From: Chloroflexota bacterium
Lineage (GTDB): Bacteria; Chloroflexota; Anaerolineae; Promineifilales; Promineifilaceae
NCBI GenBank assembly: GCA_024275635.1
Contig: JAJRYT010000010.1
Location: forward strand, 1-64,000
Direction of reading: 5' to 3'
Length of the DNA stretch: 64,000 bases
Shown here: in pieces, positions 8,546 through 18,009 of the stretch
Position numbering within the stretch: the first letter of the stretch is position 1
Layout: each line of letters starts with the position of its first letter
Notes under the pieces: generated by a model
Seen by the model: the letters and a program-made list of their open reading frames with translations, nothing else
Database searches by the model: none
Told to the model about the DNA's origin: nothing
Translations under genes and position numbers: made by a program

Positions 8546-9778
8546 TTGCGACAAGTTAAATTTGTACTGGTATTTTTATTCATCTTCATAACAGGTTGTC
8601 AAGTCAATACCTTTGCGGCCCTGCCTACGCCGGCGGTCGTGGCAGTTGTTCCGTTAGCGACGAACGTTGTCCCGGCTACTTTTACGCTGCCCCCGGCAAC
8701 GGCCGTCCCCACCGCCACCCCTTACATTCCCCGCGACACCCCCCTCCCCTCCAAAACACCCTTACCCATCCCCACCAATACGCCCATCACACCCACCAAC
8801 ACCCCTACCCAGACCCCCACGCCAGCGCCCGATGTGTACGTGACCGCAACGCCGGACATCAAGCCGCTTGACCAGTACGGCGCATACGAAATCATCCCTT
8901 ACCAGGCATTTCCCACGCCCGTTGGCAACAATGGCTGGGGGATGCACTGGATGCCCAACACCAGCCAGGACAAAGGCGTGGTAGATCGTTTCGTCGCCGA
9001 ACTGGTCAAAATGCACATCAAATGGGTCGTTTTCCTAAATGATGGCGCGGACATCGGCCGCAATGATTATCTGGTGGAAAAGCTGGTCGCCAATAACATT
9101 ATGCCCGTCATGCGTCTCTATCGTTCCGGCGTGTTGGCCTATGATGGCAGCATTTATGCGATGGTGAAACATTACCGGGCCAAAGGGGTTTACTACTACC
9201 AGCTTTACAATGAACCTAATGTCAATGATGAAAATCATCAAGGGTTTGCCAACCCCAACCAATACGCCCAGGCGTGGGCGGCGGCGGCGCGGGCCGTCAT
9301 CAGCGCCGGCGGACTGCCGGGCATCGGCGCGTTCAGCCCTGGCGGGGCGTATGACCACAATGAGTTTTTAGCCCGAACGCTGCAAGCGCTGGATTATTAT
9401 GGGGAGGCGCAGCTGCTTAATCACGCCTGGCTGTCGGTGCATAATTATCATGGATTACGGCCGTATGACGACCCTGACGGCTTTTTACTATTCCGTAAAT
9501 ATGATGAGATTGTACGCAGCAGTATCGGCCGTTCCCTCCCCATCATTGGCACCGAAGGCGGCTCCTACAGCTCCGACCCCGGTGTGGAGGCGCAGTTCAC
9601 CGCCCACCATTACCGCTACATGCGCGATGCCGAGCCATACTTTCTGGCCTACAGCACCTGGTTATTAGCCAATCAAGAAGGCGGGCATCACGACGAGCGG
9701 TGGGAATATCAAGCCCTTTTCCGGGCCGGATTCATTCACCCGGTTGTAACAGGGTTTTTCTATAACAACGAACGGTAA
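8546..9778 (+). CDS. Secreted glycoside-hydrolase-like lipoprotein
   Basis: Start is TTG 8546, with GAGGT about 10 bases upstream overlapping the cofE stop. A signal peptide ends in the lipobox ITGC. A Pro/Thr-rich linker runs from about residue 30 to 95. The rest looks like a TIM-barrel glycosidase of the clan GH-A type: the candidate acid/base Glu223 is in YNEPN and the candidate nucleophile Glu337 is in IGTEGG. The enzyme would sit outside the cell, tethered to the membrane. The substrate and GH family number cannot be read from sequence by eye. Confidence 0.72.
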   Translation: MRQVKFVLVFLFIFITGCQVNTFAALPTPAVVAVVPLATNVVPATFTLPPATAVPTATPYIPRDTPLPSKTPLPIPTNTPITPTNTPTQTPTPAPDVYVTATPDIKPLDQYGAYEIIPYQAFPTPVGNNGWGMHWMPNTSQDKGVVDRFVAELVKMHIKWVVFLNDGADIGRNDYLVEKLVANNIMPVMRLYRSGVLAYDGSIYAMVKHYRAKGVYYYQLYNEPNVNDENHQGFANPNQYAQAWAAAARAVISAGGLPGIGAFSPGGAYDHNEFLARTLQALDYYGEAQLLNHAWLSVHNYHGLRPYDDPDGFLLFRKYDEIVRSSIGRSLPIIGTEGGSYSSDPGVEAQFTAHHYRYMRDAEPYFLAYSTWLLANQEGGHHDERWEYQALFRAGFIHPVVTGFFYNNER

Positions 9779-9889
9779 ACTCATTCTCACTCCTTTGTCT
9801 CCGCGCCGGCTCGCCCCTACTAAACTTAGACTGTAACTCATTGCCTCACGTTCACGTACATATATAGATGATTTTACCTGGGGCAATTT

Positions 9890-9949
9890 AGTAATTGGTA
9901 AATCGGTAATTGGTAACTGGTAATTACCAATTACCAGTTACCAATTACC
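9890..9949. repeat. heptad array forming a 21-bp-stem hairpin
   Basis: Three GGTAATT-type heptamers are followed by their reverse complements, giving a perfect 21-bp stem with a 3-base loop (9905-9949). It lies between convergent genes and may act as a bidirectional terminator. Confidence 0.8.
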
Positions 9950-9978
9950 GGCGAAGAACTTCCGCCAAGCTGTACCAT

Positions 9979-12045
9979 CTATTTCTCAATCCCAACTGTA
10001 CCTTGCACTTTCCGTACGAGCCGGGCCGCTTCTTCAGCCTGCCCTCTCGCCGTCGTCAAGCGTCCCAATAGATCGCGCCAGAACTTGGAACCGGCGCTGG
10101 CGGCCAGGCCAGTCAAGATAATTCCAACGGTAAGTTTTTCCGGGACAAAAGAACCAAGACTCTGCAGAGGAACAGCATTGATTTTTTCGGATACGCCAGG
10201 TACCGCGTAATTCAGATAGGCAGCCGCATCAATCCGGAGATAGTAGGCCAACAGGACTCCCACAATGATTGACATGATTCTCAGGGTACGGATGCGGGAA
10301 GTTTCCTGATCCTGGTGTTTATTCTCCAGTTTAAGCAGCAGCCCAGCGATTGAGGCCGGCCCCGTGTTTTTAATTAACTGCATAACCTTCTCGTCCACCT
10401 GGCCGTACTTTTCGGGATCTTGAGTATCACCCCGGAACCTATTAAGTATCTTCTCGATACTCCGGAGACTTGCCCCCAGCTTCCAATACGTTTTTCCAGA
10501 TTGCCCTGGCTTCTTCTCTTTCTTTAGGAGCGCTTGGTTTATAACCCAGCTAATTCCTATGCCTACTAACAACTCTATGACTACAATCCATGCTTTCCAA
10601 CTCGCTGGCAAAACTAAGGCAAGGGCAATGCCGCCAATGCTAAATATCAAAAACAAAAGGATTGCCGGCAGCATCACTCCGTCACTATCCCGGAGACGAC
10701 GATATAGTTTGCGGAATGGACTTTGCACTTCGTTACGCCGCTCTTCGACAGCCGTCAAAAGCTCTTGCACAGCAAATGTGTAGGTATAGGCTTTATTGTG
10801 AGCCTGCGTTTCGAGCTTATCTAACCCAGCGCTCAGTTGGCTACGTACCGCCCCCGCATCTTCAAAGCCAAGCCCCTGTAATGCGTTAACAACCTCGTCC
10901 AATCCTTGTTCTGCGCCCTTTCTTCCATTCTTCAAATAGGTATTTACCTGAGAACGCAGCCAGTCGGCCGCTAATTCGGGATTTAACGCCTGGAGACTTT
11001 TGAGCGTCGTGTCTGTAAACTCTACAACATCGTCAATTTTGAGCCTCTGTATCTCTTGAGTAATCTGCTCCTCGATTTTTTCAATGAGCGTATCGCTAAA
11101 GAGGGACGTTTTACGGAGCGCCTCAAAGCCTGTTTTAATGGCCGAAACGACCACGTTTTTCAAGTCGTCAAGCTCTCCTTCGATCTTCTCTGTCAAAGTC
11201 CGTAACGCTTCCTCTGCTTTTTTCTTGTCATCCGCATTCGTTAGCTTTCTTAGCGCAACTTTTTTGTCGTCAATCTGTTTTTTCAAGGGATCCGCCGCAG
11301 CTTCAAGAGCTTTAAGGGCATCATAAGCCTCTTCAAAACTACCGGCATTCCTTATCGCCGCAACGGCCTCCGTCGTGTCTCCCACTGGTTGAAGGGTAGT
11401 TTTCGTATCTGTCAGAAGTTTATCAAAATTGCTTCGCAGTTCAGGATCAACGCCCAGCCCTGTGAGCGCTCCAGGAAGTTCACGTTTGAGTTCATCGAAT
11501 GCCTCGAAAGCAGTGACCTTCTGCTTTAATCCCAAGACGAACTTGAACGATTCTATAACGACTTCGGTGCCCACAGCCATGACCGCCATCACAGCAGCAA
11601 ATAAGCCTAATCCGGCAAATAATTGGGCAACGGCCGGGGGAAGAGCCGTCTCGACGACAACGATCTCCGATAAAACCTCCTCGCTGTCATCTTCCACAGG
11701 GATTTTTATGGTAAAGGTTCCCTCATCTGGCGGCGCGAAGAAAGCGCCCTTTGCCTTACCGCTTCCGAATGTGAGTTCTATCTCGCCAGAACGCTTCTCT
11801 ATAATGCCTTCGGGGCCTTCAATGGTGAGTGGATGGGTCACTACCGTACCCTGAGTCACTGTTGTCGCACTGGTATAGGTAAGGGTAATGACGACTTCCT
11901 GACCGGGGTACGGATTCTCCGGCGCGAGGGAAATGCTTTTGAAGACAATGTCTTGGGCTTGAGCCGGCGGCGCCGCTCCCACAACTATTGTGGTTAATCC
12001 CAACAACAGCGCCAATACAAGTGTGGTAAAAAGCAGTTTTTTCAT
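9979..12045 (-). CDS. Large membrane protein of unknown function
   Basis: A 688-residue protein with an N-terminal signal peptide, an extracellular beta-rich domain of about 100 residues (ENPYPGQEVVITLTY) and a membrane segment near 140-160. A long charged helical region with probable coiled coil spans about 190-440. Four more hydrophobic segments lie near 455-475, 480-500, 590-605 and 640-660. The end (LTGLAASAGSKFWRDLLGRL) resembles the tail seen in several bacterial membrane proteins of unknown role. AGGAGG precedes the ATG. It follows the Vps62-like gene after 73 bp on the same strand, suggesting an operon. It contains no ACGGCCGT copy, unlike most of the window. Confidence 0.65.
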   Translation of the reverse strand: MKKLLFTTLVLALLLGLTTIVVGAAPPAQAQDIVFKSISLAPENPYPGQEVVITLTYTSATTVTQGTVVTHPLTIEGPEGIIEKRSGEIELTFGSGKAKGAFFAPPDEGTFTIKIPVEDDSEEVLSEIVVVETALPPAVAQLFAGLGLFAAVMAVMAVGTEVVIESFKFVLGLKQKVTAFEAFDELKRELPGALTGLGVDPELRSNFDKLLTDTKTTLQPVGDTTEAVAAIRNAGSFEEAYDALKALEAAADPLKKQIDDKKVALRKLTNADDKKKAEEALRTLTEKIEGELDDLKNVVVSAIKTGFEALRKTSLFSDTLIEKIEEQITQEIQRLKIDDVVEFTDTTLKSLQALNPELAADWLRSQVNTYLKNGRKGAEQGLDEVVNALQGLGFEDAGAVRSQLSAGLDKLETQAHNKAYTYTFAVQELLTAVEERRNEVQSPFRKLYRRLRDSDGVMLPAILLFLIFSIGGIALALVLPASWKAWIVVIELLVGIGISWVINQALLKKEKKPGQSGKTYWKLGASLRSIEKILNRFRGDTQDPEKYGQVDEKVMQLIKNTGPASIAGLLLKLENKHQDQETSRIRTLRIMSIIVGVLLAYYLRIDAAAYLNYAVPGVSEKINAVPLQSLGSFVPEKLTVGIILTGLAASAGSKFWRDLLGRLTTARGQAEEAARLVRKVQGTVGIEK

Positions 12046-12118
12046 GATGATAACCTCCTATCTCTTGAATCGGCGTGCTTTTGTCGCCTGGATTAGATTG
12101 GGGTTTATACGAAGTAAC

Positions 12119-13821
12119 TTAGCTTCGTAGGTCATCCAACCATTGCGCTGGTTTCTGCCAGCGCTCACGTTCATTGTTTTTCCCGTCCCACATTGGTCCG
12201 GGTGGGCCGGACTCGCCGGGGATGGATGTCCGTCCCCAGAATCCTTTGTATTTGATCCAGCCGGGTAAACGATCGTCTTCTACATCCAGTAAATTTAATT
12301 GGAGATAATGCTTTGGCTCTTTGGCGATCACGCCAAGAACCATACCATCCCCTTCACACAGTTCTTGCAAGTCTACTTCTACGTCCTCAGGAGTTTGGAG
12401 GGCAACGGCCGTTCCGCCACCAGGGCGGCTATCGTCCAAACCGAGCCGGTTTCGATATTGTCTATAAAGAGCCATAGACTCACGGGGGGTATCGTAGATA
12501 TGTTCCATTGACGCCGCTAAATCCATACTCGATTCTTTTTTACCTAATTGTTCAGCTAAGATTGGCTTACGCCCCGGCGTGAAATAATTGGCATGTGATC
12601 CCAGAGCCACATAAATAATTGGATGTGTGCCTTCTTTTTGCAGTTCATCATGCGACCAAGGCCGGTAATCGCCCAGTTAGTGCTGCGACAAAGCCACAAA
12701 AACCGGTGGCGGCGGTGAATTCGAGCCTATACTAAATTCAGCCAATGCTGATTTCTCAAGGAATACGGCCGCCATCTCCCAATCCGCTTCATGTTGGTTC
12801 AACCCTTTAGCCGCCGTGCGCCAATCATTAAAGGCATAGAAGAAAAAATATTGGAGTACAACAAATTGGCCATCTTCTTTGACACGGCCGTAGATGTGGT
12901 AGATTTTCTCTCCCGGCTCCTTTTTCCTTTGACGGATAGAAATAAACTGCTGCCGAGCCGAGACCACTGCATCGGGCGGTAAGCCAGAAAAGAGACTTAA
13001 CAGAAAACCGGGCAAGCCAAATATATCATACACAAACAACAGGATGGCGATTGCCCAGAGAGAAATCTGCCCTATAGAACCATTCTGAACAACGATCGAT
13101 CGCTGCCAAGCCAAGCTGGCGATCATCACCGCCACCATCAAATTTAGGGAAACGCGAGACGTAATGCGCATCCGATGAAGCGTGCGCTTCCGGGCGGCTT
13201 TATCTTCCGTTTCTTCCAGGTCTGGATGAGTCAAATCGCCGGTGAATACCGAAAACCACACAAACAGGATGAATCCAGCCCATCCGGCAATGCCCCCCAT
13301 CCAGCGGTCTGAAAGCGACAAAATACCGGCCGTTGTTAAGCGTAAACTACCCATGGCCAGCGCATACACGACAAACATGCCGCCGGCAGCCCGAACAACC
13401 CCAGAGACTGTTTTAGCATACCAGACCGCCACTAATGCCAACAATACGGATACCAAAACAGGCCACGACCAACCCGTCGCCAGCCAAATAATCAGGAGAA
13501 ATGCCACGAACAAAATCGGATAAAACCAAAAGTTCTTTGCCCATGCCGTTGGCTGCACAAACTGGAGATAGTAATCGTTGCTTTTGTAATCTTGTAGCTT
13601 TTCTGCCGCCTCATCAAGGTTTTCTGGCGAGCGTTTTTTTGGGGGGGCATCGCCAATCCAACTGGAGGTCTCGTCCTTCCCCCGCCAGCCTTTTTGTTTC
13701 AACCGGCAATAACGCAGATATTCTTTCACTGGAATTGGTAGAAAGTTCTCCCCCTTGTTGAATTTCAGCGCTGGCTCATATGTTTTGAGGAAATGGCGCT
13801 GCTCGTCCCTTGACAAATTCA
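12119..13821 (-). pseudogene. Vps62-like membrane protein with in-frame TAA
   Basis: The track lists two ORFs (13906-12677 and 12610-12119). They are in the same frame and are separated only by a TAA at 12677-12679. Read through, they give a protein with several membrane segments in the first 290 residues. A C-terminal domain follows with HEADWEM, VALSQH, RPWSHDE and YVALGSHANYF, which match the Vps62/YAV-type domain. The start is taken at ATG 13821, which has AGGAGG upstream; the track start adds 28 residues with no support. The neighbouring 688-residue gene uses a nearly identical ribosome site. Either a recent nonsense mutation or a sequence error. Confidence 0.7.
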
Positions 13822-14029
13822 TGATAACCTCCTGATTTGTATGCAAGTGGATTCCACACGTGCTGTCTTGAGAATATTGACACGAATCAGTTTTCAAAGT
13901 CACCAAGGACCGTATTTCAAGTAAACAGCTTTCAACGGCAAGCTCATAGCTAAAAGCTTACTACAAGCACTCATTGAATACAGTATAGCATAAGAAATAT
14001 GAAGTTAGAAAAGGCTTTGTTTCGCTGGT

Positions 14030-16444
14030 TTAAGCATACGCCAGACTCTCGCGGACGCTGATGCGGGCGGCGTTGTGAGCGGGGATGAGGGAGGCCAGGA
14101 CGGAGATGCAGAGAATGGCGATGAACCAGATGGCAACGGCCGTATAATTAAACGCAAAATCCAAATCCACTTGTAAAATCGTCTGGCCCAGCACGCGGGA
14201 CATGGGCCGGGCAATAGCAAACCCCAGCGGTACGGCCATCAGCCAGCTCAAAAAACCTTGCAGAACCCCCTCCATCACAAACATCCCCATAATCGTCCCC
14301 GTTTGCGCCCCGATTGAGCGTAACACGCCGATCTCCCGCGTCCGCTCCACCACGCTGATAGAAAGCGACCCCATCAGCCCAATCCCGCCAACGATCCCCA
14401 TCACGATAGCCAGGCCGAACATGATATCGGTAATGATACTGAACTGGTTCACCGCGTATTCTCGATCTTGCGGCTTGGTACGGCTGAAAAAATTATTGAC
14501 ATTGATCCCCCGTTCCTGAAACCTATCGGTCAGCGTTTTCATCAAGGCAGCGGTTGCGGCAGCGTCTTTTTGCTCAGCCTGTACCAGCAGTTGGGTGGCC
14601 TGGTGTACTTTTTTGGTGGCGGCGACAACGGCCGTTTCTGGGGCGTAAATCGGATCGGTCGAAAGCGGGTCGGGCGTGATCGCTTCATACATGCCAATGA
14701 TACGCCAATCGCTCGCGCCCATCTCGCCCAGGTCAACGGTGATCGTGTCACCCAGGACAAGGTTGTTAAATTCGGCCGTCTCCTGGCTGATGACAGCCAC
14801 ATTATCCGTCTCGTCGGGGCGCAGCCAACGGCCGTTCACTATCAACGGCTCATACATCTGGCTGCCCAGCGGCACGGCAAACAACTCCGCGCCCAGACCG
14901 CCCGTATCCTGCACCTGCTCCCCCTCTCGCAAAACCGTCCCTGTCACCGAATACCAGGGTTCGGCCGCAGCCACGCCGGGAACCGCCTCCGCCATCCGCT
15001 CCAAAAGTCCTGCCCGGTAGGGAACAAAGAAAAAGAGACGCATATCATACTGCCGCCGATCCAGTTCATTGTTTAACGTGTGCGTCATGGATGAAGCCAA
15101 CGTCAACACCATCAAAAACATCGCCCCGGCCAGCGTCAGCACCAACTGCGTCAAGACCAGCCGCCCTTTACGCCGGAACATATTGCCCAACGCCACCGCG
15201 TACGGCGCCGGCAGCAGGTTTTCGCCAATCCTCTCGATAAGTTGATCCAGCTTACTCGTACCAAAATCACCGCCCAGGCCATAGGTGGCAATCGCTTCGC
15301 GCACCGAAATCATCGCCCCGCTCAACACCGGCCACAACGCTGCCAGCAGCGGCGCTACAATGGCCGCCAACACCTGAAAAATGACGGCGCGGGTCGAAAA
15401 TTGAAACACGTCATAATCAATGTTGAAAATCGCCAGCAGATAGCGCGATCCGGCAAAAGCGGCATACACGCCCAGCGGCAGGGAGAAAATCAGGGCCATG
15501 ACGCCAAAGGCCAGCACCCCGGCCAAGTAAACACGGGCGATGACCGGCGCGGTTCCGCCAATCGCTTTGATGACGCCGATCTGGTCAGTTTGCTGGGTGA
15601 TGACGGCCGTGGTCGTGTTGATGACGATGATAACGCTAGTCATGAGGGAAACAACGGCCAAAATCTGCAAGACAACGGTGATTCCTTCCACAAACGGCCG
15701 TCCCCAATGCTCATCCGGTTTTTGATAAACGGAGATGCTGATCCCGATCCCTTGTCTGGCCAGCCGCTCCTTAATCGCCGCCGCCCGGTCGCGGGCATAC
15801 GCCTCGCTGTACGGCTCCACCCGCACCAACAACTGCACAAACTGCCCTTCGGGAATGTTCAACCGGGCCATCCCTTCAGCGTCGGTGAAAAAGTAGGCGC
15901 CGCCGCCAAAATCAGGCGGCGGCACAAATGGATGGCGAATTTTGCCAGTCACCGGGAAAGCGCGGTCTGTGCCATCTACCTCCAAAACAACCCGGTCGCC
16001 GATGTCAATGCCGTAATAATCGCTGCTGATCCGCTCGATATTCAGTTCGGAACGGCCGGGCCAGCGCCCTTCCTTTAGCTCCAACCAATCATATTTCTGG
16101 TTTTCATAATCATCGCGCATGACGATTGTGCCCGATTCCCATGCAGCGTCAGGATCGGTTTTGTAGCGGATGGAGCGGATGTTGAGCGGCTCAACGCCGG
16201 CCACGCCGGGGATATTGGTCAGGCTTTCGGCCGTTTCCCGGTCAATAAATTGGCGCAGAACGATGTTGAGGTGGGAAGGCTGCACGGACTGGTGCGCCGC
16301 ATCCATGGTGGAGAGCAGTTGTTCTACCATGCCAAAAATGATGCCGATGGAAAATACGCCCACGGCAATGCTGAGGACGGCCAGCGTCGTACGCGCTTTG
16401 TGCTGCCACAGATCGAACCAGACTTTATCCCAAATAACGCTCAT
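14030..16444 (-). CDS. ABC transporter permease, two FtsX modules
   Basis: An 804-residue permease of the MacB/LolC type. The first TM segment (residues ~18-40) is followed by a MacB-like periplasmic domain and an FtsX block (QTDQIGVIKAIGGT). A second TM, periplasmic domain and FtsX block (RTREIGVLRSIGAQTG) complete it. Such permeases work with a LolD-like ATPase to move lipids, lipoproteins or peptides or to act mechanically across the envelope. The ATPase gene lies directly upstream on the same strand, separated by 133 bp of heptad repeats. The substrate is unknown. Confidence 0.88.
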   Translation of the reverse strand: MSVIWDKVWFDLWQHKARTTLAVLSIAVGVFSIGIIFGMVEQLLSTMDAAHQSVQPSHLNIVLRQFIDRETAESLTNIPGVAGVEPLNIRSIRYKTDPDAAWESGTIVMRDDYENQKYDWLELKEGRWPGRSELNIERISSDYYGIDIGDRVVLEVDGTDRAFPVTGKIRHPFVPPPDFGGGAYFFTDAEGMARLNIPEGQFVQLLVRVEPYSEAYARDRAAAIKERLARQGIGISISVYQKPDEHWGRPFVEGITVVLQILAVVSLMTSVIIVINTTTAVITQQTDQIGVIKAIGGTAPVIARVYLAGVLAFGVMALIFSLPLGVYAAFAGSRYLLAIFNIDYDVFQFSTRAVIFQVLAAIVAPLLAALWPVLSGAMISVREAIATYGLGGDFGTSKLDQLIERIGENLLPAPYAVALGNMFRRKGRLVLTQLVLTLAGAMFLMVLTLASSMTHTLNNELDRRQYDMRLFFFVPYRAGLLERMAEAVPGVAAAEPWYSVTGTVLREGEQVQDTGGLGAELFAVPLGSQMYEPLIVNGRWLRPDETDNVAVISQETAEFNNLVLGDTITVDLGEMGASDWRIIGMYEAITPDPLSTDPIYAPETAVVAATKKVHQATQLLVQAEQKDAAATAALMKTLTDRFQERGINVNNFFSRTKPQDREYAVNQFSIITDIMFGLAIVMGIVGGIGLMGSLSISVVERTREIGVLRSIGAQTGTIMGMFVMEGVLQGFLSWLMAVPLGFAIARPMSRVLGQTILQVDLDFAFNYTAVAIWFIAILCISVLASLIPAHNAARISVRESLAYA

Positions 16445-16445
16445 G

Positions 16446-16596
16446 GTTGGTTATCCGTGTTCCGTATTCCGTGTTACGTGTTCCGTGTTCCGTATTCCGT
16501 AATCCGTATTCCGTGTTCCGTGTTCCGTGTTCCGATTACGGATTACGGATTACGGATTACGGATTACGGATTACGGATTACGGTTTACGGTTTACA
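16446..16596. repeat. heptad arrays (TTCCGTG / GGATTAC) in inverted orientation
   Basis: About eleven TTCCGTG/TTCCGTA-like heptamers run into about seven GGATTAC heptamers, which are partly complementary. The block fills the gap between the ABC ATPase and its permease and extends into the last codons of the ATPase. ORFs in the track here are artefacts of the period-7 sequence. Confidence 0.85.
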
Positions 16597-17288
16597 GTGT
16601 CGCTAAAAATACGGCCGTTCCGAATCTCAATCACACGCGGCGTCCGGGCGGCCATACTGCGGCTGTGCGTCACCATTGCCAATGTTTTGCCCTGGGTCGC
16701 CAGCTTTTCAAACAATTGGAACACATCTTCCGACGTTTCCGAATCCAGGTTGCCCGTCGGCTCATCGGCCACCAGAAGCGGCGGGTCGTTGGCCAGGGCG
16801 CGGGCGATGGCCGCTCGCTGCTGCTGCCCGCCAGACACCTGGCTGGGCAATTTCTGGGCCTGGTCAGCCAGTCCGACCGTGTCCAGCAAATGGTAGGCCC
16901 GTTCCCGCCGCGCTTTAGGCGGCAGCTTTTTGATGAAATCCATCGGCAAAATAATGTTTTTGAGCAGACTCAACGCGGGCAGCAGTTGGAAAAATTGAAA
17001 AATGACGCCCACATACGCGCCGCGCCAGATAGCCAGTTCATTTTCGGTCAGGGTATGAATCGCCTGTCCGGTAACGATGACTTCGCCCTCGGAAGGGTGG
17101 TCAATGCCGGTGATCATGTTGAGCAGCGTGGACTTGCCGTTGCCGGATGGGCCGACGATGGTCACAAATTCGCCGGTCATGACGTCGAAGCAAACGTCCT
17201 GGAGAACAGTGATTTCGCCGTCGCCGACAGGGAAGCGTTTGACCACATTTTGGACTTGAATGATGGGGGATTCGTAGGGGGCGCTCAT
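16578..17288 (-). CDS. ABC transporter ATP-binding protein (LolD/MacB type)
   Basis: A 236-residue ATPase with Walker A GPSGNGKST, signature VSGGQQQR, Walker B LLVADEP and the H-loop VTHS. Start taken at ATG 17288 (MSAPYES); the track's TTG start adds six residues. It pairs with the FtsX permease downstream. Its last residues (DTVNRKP) are coded by the adjoining heptad array, so the native end has probably been altered by repeat growth. Confidence 0.92.
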   Translation of the reverse strand: MSAPYESPIIQVQNVVKRFPVGDGEITVLQDVCFDVMTGEFVTIVGPSGNGKSTLLNMITGIDHPSEGEVIVTGQAIHTLTENELAIWRGAYVGVIFQFFQLLPALSLLKNIILPMDFIKKLPPKARRERAYHLLDTVGLADQAQKLPSQVSGGQQQRAAIARALANDPPLLVADEPTGNLDSETSEDVFQLFEKLATQGKTLAMVTHSRSMAARTPRVIEIRNGRIFSDTVNRKP

Positions 17289-17453
17289 GCCGCTAAGTGT
17301 AATCAACTGGGCAATAAATCACAAGGCCGATTCTATACTGGTTATGAAAGACGGCGCCCTCCCCCTACCCGACTACCCGGTGATTTGGTAGGTGAATTAG
17401 TCACAGACACATAGAATAAACAGATGCGGATAAAGTGACCGGTCAGAATGACT

Positions 17454-17819
17454 CTAAAATATCCAACCCTCGTTTTCCATAAAGCCTTGTAGGTTTGTGT
17501 GGCTTATGTGAAAATATTTACATACATTAGGGATTTTGGCAGCGTTTGGCTTAAAACCTTCTTCGGTGACAACGCAAGCGCTTCTAACCTCCGCGCAAGC
17601 GATAACAAATGGATCGGCGGCGGGTCTTCCGCGCAATATATTGCTCTGGGAGACTAACGCCTGAAAATGCGTAATCTTCAGAATCTCGGCGACAAACAGC
17701 GTCTCTTCGGCGCCTGGTGTCAGGAATATACCGCTATGCTTTTTGATCCACTCCTGTACATGCGGCTTAACATCCTGCCTGCCCGTACATTGGGGATTCT
17801 TTCGGCCAAAATAGATCAT
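17454..17819 (-). pseudogene. DUF4411 (PIN-like) protein, 5'-truncated
   Basis: The 121 residues match the C-terminal two thirds of DUF4411, a PIN-like family often found in toxin-antitoxin contexts. RPAADPFVIACA and VVTEEGFKPNAAKIPNVC are characteristic. The expected N-terminal block with the first acidic residue of the PIN site (an IDTS-like motif) is absent upstream, so about 40 residues are missing. No antitoxin gene is adjacent. Likely a remnant. Confidence 0.6.
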
Positions 17820-17861
17820 GCTTGAACTCTATCTCTATAATGTCTCATTTCAGTTGGCAAA

Positions 17862-17903
17862 CAAAAAGCGTGGATCTTCTGCCCAAGTCTCCACGCTTTT
17901 TTG
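17862..17903 (-). terminator. Rho-independent terminator after acs
   Basis: AAAAAGCGTGGA and TCCACGCTTTTTT form a strong stem with A and T tracts on either side, about 110 bp after the acs stop. The symmetry would also let it work on the plus strand. Confidence 0.8.
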
Positions 17904-18009
17904 ATTCTTACCACAATTAGTACCCGTAACCCGAAGTCCGTATGCCGTTATCCGTAGTCGTTTCCCAGAGGCAGACGCAACGGATTACTGCTCACGGGTA
18001 CTCGTAACT

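Noticed and set aside
15242-16078. 278-residue plus-strand ORF
   Set aside because: Antisense shadow of the FtsX permease; no ribosome site and a His/Arg/Gln-rich product.
16447-17414. Plus-strand ORFs over the ABC ATPase
   Set aside because: They begin in heptad repeats and run antisense to a clear ATPase gene.
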